A DNA stretch of 47,227 nt from Winogradskyella sp. (GTDB taxonomy: Bacteria > Bacteroidota > Bacteroidia > Flavobacteriales > Flavobacteriaceae). The position numbers were made by a program, and so were the translations under genes. Positions within the stretch are counted from its first letter, which is position 1. Each line of letters begins with the position of its first letter. Below, one piece after another: positions 26,465 to 33,791 of the stretch. The notes beneath the pieces were generated by a model that saw only the letters and a program-made list of their open reading frames with translations, did no database searches and had not been told where the DNA came from. The stretch spans positions 1 through 47,227 of the forward strand of contig JABDKL010000026.1 in assembly GCA_013002225.1 (NCBI GenBank), in the 5' to 3' direction.

Positions 26465-27063
26465 ATATAGATTTTAAGAAAGGTGATGATGGATTAGTCC
26501 CAGCAATTATTCAGGATGCTTTAACCAATAAAGTATTAATGCTTGGTTATATGAACGAAGAAGCTTTTGCTAAAACAAAACAAACGGGTTTGGTGACATT
26601 TTATAGTCGTTCAAAAAAACGTCTATGGACCAAAGGTGAAGAAAGCGGAAACGTCTTAAATTTAGTAGAAATTAAACTCGATTGCGACAATGACTCATTA
26701 TTGATTAAGGTCAATCCTGAGGGCCCAACCTGTCACAAAGGGACTGATACCTGTTGGCGCGAGGCAAACAGCCAATCTTTTGGATTTATTTCAGAGCTAG
26801 AGGATGTTATAACGTCTCGAATTACAAATGCAGATGAAAAAAAATCGTATGTTGCTTCATTATTTTCTAAAGGGATTAATAAGGTTGCACAAAAAGTAGG
26901 AGAGGAGGCAGTAGAGGTGGTTATCGAGGCAAAAGACAATAATGATGATCTATTCTTAGAAGAGAGTGCCGATTTATTATTTCATTACCTACTGTTATTA
27001 CAAGCCAAAGGGTTTAAACTTAAGGATGTTGTTTCAGTTTTGGAAAGCAGAGATAAACAATAA
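26461..27063 (+). CDS. hisIE: Bifunctional HisI/HisE cyclohydrolase-pyrophosphatase
   Basis: Carries out the second and third steps of histidine synthesis. Residues 1-105 are phosphoribosyl-AMP cyclohydrolase ([35 protein letters not shown], metal-site LDCDNDS and CHKGTDTCW). Residues 110-200 are phosphoribosyl-ATP pyrophosphatase ([35 protein letters not shown]). It is the last his gene in the cluster. The TruA-like gene begins 12 bases after its stop with no terminator between. Confidence 0.96.
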   Translation: MNIDFKKGDDGLVPAIIQDALTNKVLMLGYMNEEAFAKTKQTGLVTFYSRSKKRLWTKGEESGNVLNLVEIKLDCDNDSLLIKVNPEGPTCHKGTDTCWREANSQSFGFISELEDVITSRITNADEKKSYVASLFSKGINKVAQKVGEEAVEVVIEAKDNNDDLFLEESADLLFHYLLLLQAKGFKLKDVVSVLESRDKQ

Positions 27064-27075
27064 AATCTAAAGTTT

Positions 27076-27861
27076 ATGTTTAACAAGCGCTACTATTACC
27101 TCATAAAAATTCAATATTTAGGATATCGTTTTCACGGTTGGCAAAAACAACCAGATGTAAAAACGATTCATTTAATGATAGATCGTACCTTAAAGTATAT
27201 TCTAAAAGATACTCAATTTAAAACTCTGGGTGCAGGTCGTACAGATGCTATGGTCTCTGCAAATGAAGCAGCCTTAGAGCTTTTTATTTACAATGAGCCT
27301 ATCCTTGATTTTAGTGCGTTTTTAGAACTGTTTAATCATAACTTACCTCAAGATATACGAGCACTATCTATTAAGGAAGTCAATAAAGATTTTAATATTA
27401 TTCAAGATTCTAAAGTGAAAGAATACCATTATGTATTTTCTCAAGGTGAAAAGAACCATCCTTTTTGCGCACCAATTATGACGACCATTTTAGAACCTTT
27501 AAATATAGAGCTCATGAAAGAAGGTGCACGCTTATTTGAAGGGACTCATAATTTTAAAACGTATTGTTACCGTGCTACAGACAAAGGCGAATATATCAGG
27601 ACTATAGAATCTTCAATCTTAGAAGCTAACAATATATATAAGGCTAGTTTTTTTCCAGAAAAGTCTTATGTCTTTAAGATTACCGGAAAGGGGTTTATGC
27701 GCAATCAAATTCGTTTAATGTTTGGTTGTTTAATAAAACTTGGGAGAGGCGATGTCACGCTAGAGTATATTGAAAATTCTTTAAAAGCAGATAGCCAAGA
27801 AGTCATGGATTACATAGCTCCGGCTTCAGGTTTAATATTACACGCGATAAATTTTGAATAA
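27076..27861 (+). CDS. TruA-like tRNA pseudouridine synthase
   Basis: 261 residues of the TruA fold. KIQYLGYRFHGWQKQPD matches the TruA opening, the catalytic aspartate is D57 in GAGRTDAMVSA, LNHNLP-type sequence appears as FNHNLPQDIRALSI, and KGFMRNQIRLMFGCLIKLG is the C-terminal family motif. Canonical TruA has RTDAGVHA at the active site; here Met and Ser replace Gly and His. It may therefore be a paralogue with changed target. TruA makes pseudouridine at tRNA positions 38-40. It lies 12 bases after hisIE, so it is most likely the ninth gene of the his operon under the attenuator. Confidence 0.88.
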   Translation: MFNKRYYYLIKIQYLGYRFHGWQKQPDVKTIHLMIDRTLKYILKDTQFKTLGAGRTDAMVSANEAALELFIYNEPILDFSAFLELFNHNLPQDIRALSIKEVNKDFNIIQDSKVKEYHYVFSQGEKNHPFCAPIMTTILEPLNIELMKEGARLFEGTHNFKTYCYRATDKGEYIRTIESSILEANNIYKASFFPEKSYVFKITGKGFMRNQIRLMFGCLIKLGRGDVTLEYIENSLKADSQEVMDYIAPASGLILHAINFE

Positions 27862-27887
27862 AAAAAGGAACTTAAATAAGTTCCTTT
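27860..27887 (-). terminator. Terminator between convergent genes
   Basis: A perfect 10-base-pair stem (AAAGGAACTT with AAGTTCCTTT) around loop AAAT. On the minus strand it is followed by seven T, so it ends the leftward gene at 28333-27908. On the plus strand it may also help end the his-truA transcript, but the tail there is poor in T. Confidence 0.75.
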
Positions 27888-27907
27888 AAAATATCAGGTC
27901 TAAGTAT

Positions 27908-28333
27908 TTAATGTAACCAACCCTTCACAGTTGCTCGTTTTGAAAACCATATGAGGTATAAACAGACGACTATAACTAAAATTGGCATGATTAATTGTGC
28001 ACTACTCATCTCGACATTAATAAAAATATAAATATGTTGTACAATAGCACCAATTGCCGAAATTACAAATAGTGAGTGTGCCCATTTTTTTCTTATAAGT
28101 AATGCTATACTACCTATAGCTCCAAAAAATACAGCAGTTGCAAAAGCAGCCGTATACCAGGCAGGATATTCTGCTAAATATTCTGCTTGTGCTTCTTTTG
28201 GCAGTGCTGCAATCATTTCGTCTGTAGCGAAGGCTCTAGTGAGATAAGCCATTACACCTAATCCGTTCCAAATAAGTGCAAGGACACTTACAATCCAGAA
28301 CCAAAAAGGTGGTTTGTTCATTGATGTAGTCAT
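27908..28333 (-). CDS. Four-helix membrane protein, unknown function
   Basis: The 141 residues have four hydrophobic segments (about 9-31, 57-82, 87-107 and 112-131). The ends KPPFWFWIVSVLALIWNGLG and WFSKRATVKGWLH and the EYPAWYTAAFATAVF segment look conserved in Flavobacteriia from memory. No catalytic motif is seen, and no transported substrate can be named. It is a single gene, ended by the hairpin at 27887-27860. Confidence 0.7.
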   Translation of the reverse strand: MTTSMNKPPFWFWIVSVLALIWNGLGVMAYLTRAFATDEMIAALPKEAQAEYLAEYPAWYTAAFATAVFFGAIGSIALLIRKKWAHSLFVISAIGAIVQHIYIFINVEMSSAQLIMPILVIVVCLYLIWFSKRATVKGWLH

Positions 28334-28440
28334 GATTAAAATTAATTTAGTTAGTTAATTGATAGAATTTTTAGAGTTCTATTGAATTAACAATTTATAA
28401 AAAAAATAATAAGAACTAGAATAGCTTTGATCTGGGTACA

Positions 28441-28473
28441 AAAAAATAGGGTGAAAACAATGTTTTCACCCTA
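28441..28473 (-). terminator. Rho-independent terminator after the 73-residue gene
   Basis: A 12-base-pair stem (TAGGGTGAAAAC with GTTTTCACCCTA) around loop AAT is followed on the minus strand by six or more T. It lies 23 bases after the stop of the gene at 28718-28497. Confidence 0.85.
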
Positions 28474-28496
28474 AAGTATTAGATAGGTATGTAATA

Positions 28497-28718
28497 TTAT
28501 TCAACTACATGAATTTTTGGCTCTTTATCTACAAATTTACCGTTTACAGATTCTCCTAAAATAATAACTTCTTTAGAGCGTTCGTACATTTTTATTGCAC
28601 GATGCATCTGTAACTTCGTACCACTATATATTTTTACTCCTGATTTTGATCCTTTATTTCGGATCTCAATATAGTACCCATCTTTGAGTTTTGTTGGTCT
28701 TGTTGCTGGTCTACCCAT
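28497..28718 (-). CDS. Small basic conserved hypothetical protein
   Basis: The 73 residues open with MGRPATRPTKLKDGYYIEI and continue with KGSKSGVKIYSGTKLQMHRAIKMYERSKEVIIL. They are rich in Lys and Arg with beta then helical character, and have no signal peptide. The GRPATRP start recalls minor-groove-binding RGRP/AT-hook-like patches, but this is only a resemblance. A clear terminator follows it, which supports a real, separately transcribed gene. Function not recognised. Confidence 0.65.
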   Translation of the reverse strand: MGRPATRPTKLKDGYYIEIRNKGSKSGVKIYSGTKLQMHRAIKMYERSKEVIILGESVNGKFVDKEPKIHVVE

Positions 28719-29086
28719 AAAAATTGTGTCTGTTTTAAAAGTTGTGCATAATAGTAAAAATTCTCACAACTCACAAGTTTATTTTTAACATTTATTTGTT
28801 TGTTCTACGCCACCATTATGGTATTAACTTCTAATTACTTCATTAACATTATTTTAGATTAAAATTTTTGCGTATTTCGTATAAGGTATTTTATCTGTTT
28901 AATATTTTGATTGTAAATAGTGGAGAATTGAATTTGGAAAAATGAATATAAGGATTTTCCATAAAAAATAATTAGCCTAATAGCTAGCAGTACTCATCAC
29001 AGTTAAAAGATAGATTATAAGAGTTAAGCCTAATAGGACAACTTTAATAATTTAGTGCTTAGAAAATTATAAAAGCCATTTTAAAA
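28719..29086. other. Gene-free stretch between divergent genes
   Basis: 368 bases, strongly AT-rich, between the leftward 73-residue gene and the rightward mscS gene. No full TAnnTTTG element, convincing hairpin, tRNA or open frame with support is seen. Promoters for both flanking genes should be here. Confidence 0.5.
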
Positions 29087-29989
29087 ATGAAAGAACAATT
29101 TAATACAGCATTAGCTAACCTTGTAGACAAGTTAAAAGGTTGGTTTAATGCAATAATTGAAAATATACCCAATTTGATCATTGCAATATTAGTGATGGTT
29201 GCTGCTTATTATGCATCCAGGTACGTAAGCAAGTTTGTAAAAAGAATTATTGGTCGTAAAGTAAAAGAAGAATCAATTAAATCGGCCATATCAAAAGTTA
29301 CCGCTGTAGTTGTGGTGGCATTGGGTCTTTTTATTGCTTTAGGAATACTCAACTTAGGTAAAGCATTAACATCATTGCTTGCAGGTGCAGGTGTAGTAGG
29401 TTTGGCTATAGGTCTGGCTTTACAAGGAACTTTAGCCAATACCTTTGCAGGTTTAGTTCTGTCGTTCAGAAAAAATATTAAAATAGGTAATTGGGTAGAA
29501 ACCAGTGGTTTTGCCGGAAGAGTGACCGAAATAAACCTTAAAAATTTTGCTGTAAAAGAAGGCGATAATAATATTGTTCTAATTCCCAATAAAACCATTC
29601 TAGACAGTCCTCTAAAAAATTTTTCACTTACGCATACCATGAGGATATCGATTGAATGTGGCGTGGGTTATGAATCTGATCTGGAAAAAGTTGAAAAACT
29701 AACTAAAGATACAATCTCTCAGGCCCTTGGAAATGAAGGACCAGACAAGGAAGTAGAGTTTTACTATACCGAATTTGGTGGTAGTTCTATTAATTATATA
29801 TGTAGGTTTTGGATAAATGGTGAAGCTAGAATAGATGAACTTAAGGCACGAAATAAAGCTATTATTGCTATTAAAAAGGCTTATGACAAAGAAGGAATTA
29901 ATATTCCATTCCCAATTAGGACTTTACAGTTTGATAATAAATTAAGTCTAGATCAAACACAATCAGACGATCACGAACCTAAGAATTAA
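29087..29989 (+). CDS. MscS-family small-conductance mechanosensitive channel
   Basis: Opens under membrane tension to release osmolytes on osmotic downshock. At 300 residues it is close to E. coli MscS (286). Segments at about 24-42 and 64-86 precede the pore helix with the Gly/Ala-packed sequence LAGAGVVGLAIGLALQGTLAN at about 98-118. NTFAGLVLSFRKNIKIGNWVE leads into the beta domain (VTEINLKNFAVKEGDNNIVLIPN), and an alpha-beta cage follows (ISIECGVGYESDLEKV). A DUF1328 mini-protein follows 132 bases later, ahead of a terminator. A second, longer MscS relative lies at 33371-32124. Confidence 0.93.
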   Translation: MKEQFNTALANLVDKLKGWFNAIIENIPNLIIAILVMVAAYYASRYVSKFVKRIIGRKVKEESIKSAISKVTAVVVVALGLFIALGILNLGKALTSLLAGAGVVGLAIGLALQGTLANTFAGLVLSFRKNIKIGNWVETSGFAGRVTEINLKNFAVKEGDNNIVLIPNKTILDSPLKNFSLTHTMRISIECGVGYESDLEKVEKLTKDTISQALGNEGPDKEVEFYYTEFGGSSINYICRFWINGEARIDELKARNKAIIAIKKAYDKEGINIPFPIRTLQFDNKLSLDQTQSDDHEPKN

Positions 29990-30121
29990 TTCAAATTGTA
30001 TTTAGACAATGAGTTAAGATGATTTCGAAACGAGTTAATACTTATCTTATATTTTTAAGAACTTAGTTGTAGATAACTGATAGTCAGTTCATCTTAAACT
30101 ATTAACTAAAAAATTAATATT

Positions 30122-30286
30122 ATGTTACGTTGGACAATCATATTTGTAATAATCGCAATAATTGCAGGAATCTTAGGATTCGGAGGTATAGCAGGAGCAT
30201 CTGCTGGGATTGCTAAAATTTTATTTTTCGTATTCCTGGTACTATTTATTGTATCTCTAATTAGAGGCTCGAGTAAAAAAGTATAA
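30122..30286 (+). CDS. DUF1328 (UPF0391) mini membrane protein
   Basis: 54 residues, [20 protein letters not shown] then [20 protein letters not shown] and RGSSKKV at the end. Two hydrophobic segments with Gly/Ala-rich packing and the MLRW opening match the DUF1328 family (50-60 residues). Function unknown; homologues are often stress-linked in annotation. It is followed after 47 bases by a terminator and may share a transcript with mscS. Confidence 0.88.
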   Translation: MLRWTIIFVIIAIIAGILGFGGIAGASAGIAKILFFVFLVLFIVSLIRGSSKKV

Positions 30287-30333
30287 CAATAAATTTATTG
30301 ACATTAAATAACTGTCATTTAATATTTCCCCTT

Positions 30334-30362
30334 AAAAGTCATCAGAAATGATGGCTTTTTTT
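30334..30362 (+). terminator. Rho-independent terminator after the DUF1328 gene
   Basis: An 11-base-pair stem (AAAAGTCATCA with TGATGGCTTTT, one G-U) around loop GAAA is followed by a T run to 30362. An upstream in-frame ATG of the next gene lies inside this hairpin, which argues against that start. Confidence 0.85.
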
Positions 30363-30386
30363 AATTTTATAGAAATGACCATAAAT

Positions 30387-31064
30387 ATGAATGTTAGGAT
30401 ACCAGAAGAAGCGCTTACTTTTTTAAATAAACTTAAAAGGCACAATGATAGGGATTGGTTTAATTCACACAAGCCAGAGTTTAAAGCTATCGAAGCTAAG
30501 ATTAAGCTAGCATATAATTATCTCGGTAATTTGATGAACGAACATGATCAGATAGAAAAAACAAAAATCTTTCGAATTTATAGAGATGTCCGTTTTTCAA
30601 AAAACAAGCTTCCCTATAAAACTCATTTTGGAGGTTCTTTTGCAAGAAAAAAACCCGAACTGCGTGGTGGCTATTATTTGCAAATCCAGCCTGACAATAA
30701 ATCTTTCATCGCCACTGGATTCTGGGATCCAAATAAGGAAGATTTATATCGGATAAGAAAAGAATTTGAAATGGATGATAATGAGATTCGTGATATCTTA
30801 AACCAATGGTCGTTTAAAAACACATGGGGAACTATGGTTGGAGATGAGCTAAAAACCGCACCAAAAGGATTTGATAAGGAACATCCAGCAATAGACTTAA
30901 TACGAAAAAAGCAATTTACATTTACAAAGTCATTTTCAGATAGAGAGGTGCTCGACCAAGATTTCTTAACTAATGTAAACAGAGACTTTAAGAGTATTAG
31001 ACCTTTCTTTGATTATATGAGCGACGTACTAACTTCAAATCTCAATGGTGAATCAATACTTTAA
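30387..31064 (+). CDS. DUF2461 family protein
   Basis: 225 residues from the ATG at 30387 (MNVRIPEEALTFLNKLKRHN); an ATG at 30375 is also possible. The ATG at 30348 falls in a terminator hairpin and is rejected. Family features: NDRDWFNSHKPEFKAIE near 15-31, KIFRIYRDVRFSKNKLPYKTHFG near 57-79, RGGYYLQIQPDNKSFIATGFWDP near 90-112. DUF2461 proteins (TIGR02453 type) are widespread but have no established activity. Its stop codon overlaps the stop of the convergent gene in a shared TTAA. Confidence 0.85.
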   Translation: MNVRIPEEALTFLNKLKRHNDRDWFNSHKPEFKAIEAKIKLAYNYLGNLMNEHDQIEKTKIFRIYRDVRFSKNKLPYKTHFGGSFARKKPELRGGYYLQIQPDNKSFIATGFWDPNKEDLYRIRKEFEMDDNEIRDILNQWSFKNTWGTMVGDELKTAPKGFDKEHPAIDLIRKKQFTFTKSFSDREVLDQDFLTNVNRDFKSIRPFFDYMSDVLTSNLNGESIL

Positions 31065-31477
31065 ACAGCAACCAGGACTTCCGGATGAACAAATATCTGT
31101 ACACTATCTATTAGGCGTTCTTTAACGATATTCATCATTCGTTTATTGAGTGCAGATGAGTTTTGAATATAAATATCGTATTCTTCTGCCGTGAATTGTC
31201 CTATAACCATGCCTTTTAAAGAATTTCTAAATTTAGTATCCTTGTGTATCACATTGTCTATATACGCTAATTGCTTTGGTAAGGAAAGATCGTAAAATAC
31301 ATTCTTGTGTTTATTAATGTAATTTTTAAACATAGCAATTAATAAATCATGCTGTAATTTAATTACAGGGCGTAATGTTTTATTTTGAAATAATTCATCA
31401 CTTCCCATCGTATCGTAAATTTTAGCAGATGCAATAATTGGTCTAAGGGCTAGCAGGTCGTCAGTTCTTGAAGTCAT
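31061..31477 (-). CDS. Conserved flavobacterial protein, sometimes called glyoxalase
   Basis: The 138 residues are mostly helical, with FQNKTLRPVIKLQHDLLIAMFKNYINKHKN, FRNSLKGMVIGQFTAEEYDIY and SSALNKRMMNIVKERL as the conserved-looking blocks. From memory, close relatives in Flavobacteriia are labelled glyoxalase, but I see no vicinal-oxygen-chelate fold or metal residues that would support that activity, so treat it as unknown. It is convergent with the DUF2461 gene and shares four bases with it. Confidence 0.7.
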   Translation of the reverse strand: MTSRTDDLLALRPIIASAKIYDTMGSDELFQNKTLRPVIKLQHDLLIAMFKNYINKHKNVFYDLSLPKQLAYIDNVIHKDTKFRNSLKGMVIGQFTAEEYDIYIQNSSALNKRMMNIVKERLIDSVQIFVHPEVLVAV

Positions 31478-31669
31478 AGTGAGCTGTTTAGAGTTAATTT
31501 GGAATTAAATTTAAGTATTAACTTACAACTAATATGCTGAGACTAAATATCTTGTTAACTTGGTTATTAACATTGTCGATTTTACTATTCAACTTTATTA
31601 TCAAATTACCAACGTAATTAATGACCTAGAATATATATTTATAGCAAGGATATTTAAAAGACAAGACAA

Positions 31670-32059
31670 ATGAGATTTCATACAAGAAAGTGGGTAAAAC
31701 CAGAAGATCTAAATCCTAACGGAACCTTATTCGGTGGTCAGTTACTGGCATGGATCGACGAGGAAGCAGCCTTATATACTATCATCCAGCTGGAAAATTC
31801 AAGAATAGTAACGAAATACATTTCAGAAATTAACTTTATGTCTTCTGCTAAAAAAGGAGATATCATTGAGATAGGGATTGAGGTTACAAAATTTGGTAAA
31901 TCCTCAATTACTTTAAAATGTGAAGCCAGGAACAAAATGACCAGAGAAACTATTTTAACAGTAGACAATATCATAATGGTAAACTTAGGAGACGATGGTC
32001 TTCCTAAACCTCATGGCAAAACCAAAATTGAATATGTTAAAGATAGATTAGAAAATTAA
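31670..32059 (+). CDS. Hotdog-fold acyl-CoA thioesterase
   Basis: The 129 residues match the YciA/BACH-like thioesterase group: NPNGTLFGGQLLAWIDEEAAL at about 16-36 with the catalytic-helix Asp, then SEINFMSSAKKGDIIEIGIEV and SITLKCEARNKMTRETILTVDNI. Such enzymes hydrolyse acyl-CoA in the cytoplasm and are usually hexameric. Chain-length preference cannot be read. A near-consensus -7 element (TATATTTA) lies about 35 bases upstream. Confidence 0.88.
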   Translation: MRFHTRKWVKPEDLNPNGTLFGGQLLAWIDEEAALYTIIQLENSRIVTKYISEINFMSSAKKGDIIEIGIEVTKFGKSSITLKCEARNKMTRETILTVDNIIMVNLGDDGLPKPHGKTKIEYVKDRLEN

Positions 32060-32123
32060 TACTGTGTAATTTCACACTATTATCGCAAATAAATAATGCG
32101 TCAATTAGTAAAAAGGTTTATTT

Positions 32124-33371
32124 CTAATTTTGTGCTGAGGTATTAGGACCAAAGGACAATTCGTAAATTTCTAGGTCAAAATACTTCACCGCAGCTAGTA
32201 CATGGTCAAAAATATCACCAATAATAAACTCATAATTTTCCCACCTTTGATCTCTACTAAACGCATATATTTCCATTGGGATACCTTGCGAAGTCGGTTC
32301 TAATTGCCTAACCATTAGAGTCATGTCTTTATTTATGGCCGAATGATTCTCGATATAGGTTTGCAAATACTTTCTAAATACTCCGAAATTAGTAAGATTT
32401 AAACCATTAATTAGCACACTTTTATCTGCGCCATTTTTAGCATTATATTGATCGACTTCTTTAGATTTAGTTTCTAAATAAGTAGAAACTAACTGTATTT
32501 TTTTTAATTTTTCAATGTCTTCTGAGGTAAGAAATTTTATTGTAGATACCTTTATAATAACAGATCTCTTAATACGTCTACCACCAGAAGCCTTCATTCC
32601 TCTCCAGTTTTTAAAAGAGTCAGAGATTAGTGCATAAGTTGGTATGGTTGTTATTGTCATATCCCAGTTTTGCACTTTTACAGTTGCTAAATTTATTTCG
32701 ATAACATCACCATCTGCACCATACTTCTCAAAAGTTATCCAGTCACCAATTCTAACCATATCGTTGATAGAAACCTGAATACTTGCTACAAATCCTAAAA
32801 TAGTGTCTTTAAAGATCAACAAGATAACTGCAGAAGCTGTACCTAAGGTAAAAGCAAACTTTAAAAATGTGATACCAGTTAGAATTGAAAAAATTGCAAA
32901 GACACCTAATATCCACGCAAATATCATGAACACTTGTATGTAACTATCTACTGGTTTGTCCCTATATCGTGTTAATGACTTAAGATAATCTCTTACAGAA
33001 TGTAATAATCGCCTTATAATCTGAAGTGCTAAAACGATAGCAATTATTTTAAGTGTTTTTTCAATAATGTTTTCAGAATATTCGTAGTCCAGAAACACTA
33101 GTGGTACAAACTCAATAAGTATAATAAGTGGGATAATATGAGCTATAGCTCTTGGCACCTTATTATTAATTAAAATATCATCAAAGTTGGTTTTAGTGCG
33201 TTTTGCAATCCCTGATGAAAACCGCCATAATAAACGCTTACTCACATAATCTACTATAAATGCAACTAGAAGTAAAACTACCAGAAGAGCAAGCATGTTT
33301 AGTAATTTCGCTAGGTCATCAGAAAGACCCTTATCAATAAATAGGTCGTATAAATAGTGATTTATATCCAT
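32124..33371 (-). CDS. Large MscS-family channel, YbdG-like
   Basis: The 415 residues have about five membrane segments (roughly 22-44, 70-92, 97-115, 147-165 and 173-195). The MscS core is TASAVILLIFKDTILGFVASIQVSINDMVRIGDWITF, and a C-terminal extension follows the cage domain (NFGVFRKYLQTYIENH, VRQLEPTSQGIPMEIYAF). The pore helix lacks the Gly/Ala pattern of MscS, as in the YbdG/MscM branch, which responds to milder osmotic stress. Its ATG overlaps the stop of the DUF3817 gene by one base, so they form a two-gene operon. Confidence 0.9.
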   Translation of the reverse strand: MDINHYLYDLFIDKGLSDDLAKLLNMLALLVVLLLVAFIVDYVSKRLLWRFSSGIAKRTKTNFDDILINNKVPRAIAHIIPLIILIEFVPLVFLDYEYSENIIEKTLKIIAIVLALQIIRRLLHSVRDYLKSLTRYRDKPVDSYIQVFMIFAWILGVFAIFSILTGITFLKFAFTLGTASAVILLIFKDTILGFVASIQVSINDMVRIGDWITFEKYGADGDVIEINLATVKVQNWDMTITTIPTYALISDSFKNWRGMKASGGRRIKRSVIIKVSTIKFLTSEDIEKLKKIQLVSTYLETKSKEVDQYNAKNGADKSVLINGLNLTNFGVFRKYLQTYIENHSAINKDMTLMVRQLEPTSQGIPMEIYAFSRDQRWENYEFIIGDIFDHVLAAVKYFDLEIYELSFGPNTSAQN

Positions 33372-33655
33372 TATGCTTTCTTCAAATATTTTTTATCTAC
33401 GTAAAATGTTCCAAAAGGAATTATTGACGCTAGTAAAATAATAACTAAAGATCTTGTAGGCCATTTCATGTCTGGAGCAAGGATCACCGCGAGAACGATG
33501 TAAACTATAAAGAGAATACCATGCGGCATTCCCAGTAATTTTACATACTGTGGATCATTATAGAAATATTTAACAGGAGTAGCTATTAATAATAACAAGA
33601 TATAAGAAACACCTTCTAATAAGGCAATAATTCTAAAAACAGGTAATAACTTCAT
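33371..33655 (-). CDS. DUF3817 membrane protein
   Basis: The 94 residues have three hydrophobic segments. MKLLPVFRIIALLEGVSYIL and LLGMPHGILFIVYIVLA are the family signatures, and it ends FYVDKKYLKKA. DUF3817 proteins are small integral membrane proteins of unknown role. It is the first gene of an operon with the YbdG-like channel and has a consensus -7 element 19 bases before its ATG. Confidence 0.88.
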   Translation of the reverse strand: MKLLPVFRIIALLEGVSYILLLLIATPVKYFYNDPQYVKLLGMPHGILFIVYIVLAVILAPDMKWPTRSLVIILLASIIPFGTFYVDKKYLKKA

Positions 33656-33673
33656 AAGATGCTATATTTTGAG

Positions 33674-33681
33674 CAAAAGTA
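33674..33681 (-). promoter_or_regulatory. Bacteroidota -7 promoter element
   Basis: On the minus strand it reads TACTTTTG, a full match to TAnnTTTG. It predicts a start near 33667, about 12 bases before the DUF3817 ATG. Confidence 0.5.
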
Positions 33682-33791
33682 CTTTAGATTTAAGTAATAG
33701 CAATGACATTTTAACTTGTTTTAAGAAATCAACTAAAACTATAATTCTATTAATTATCTTTAGCAAGTCAATAAATTTTAACCAATATATA

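Noticed and set aside
29209-29640. 143-codon open frame antisense to mscS
   Set aside because: It has low-complexity composition, no recognisable domain, and mirrors a well-conserved gene on the other strand.
30348-30386. Upstream ATG for the DUF2461 gene
   Set aside because: It lies within the hairpin of a strong terminator, and the family N-terminus begins about 13 codons later.
31061-31477. Glyoxalase activity for the 138-residue protein
   Set aside because: No metal-binding pattern or repeated beta-alpha-beta-beta-beta module is visible; the label in relatives looks like propagated annotation.
33669-33791. Extension of the metalloprotease by 41 residues
   Set aside because: It would hide the lipoprotein signal that begins at 33792, and it overlaps the promoter of the divergent gene.
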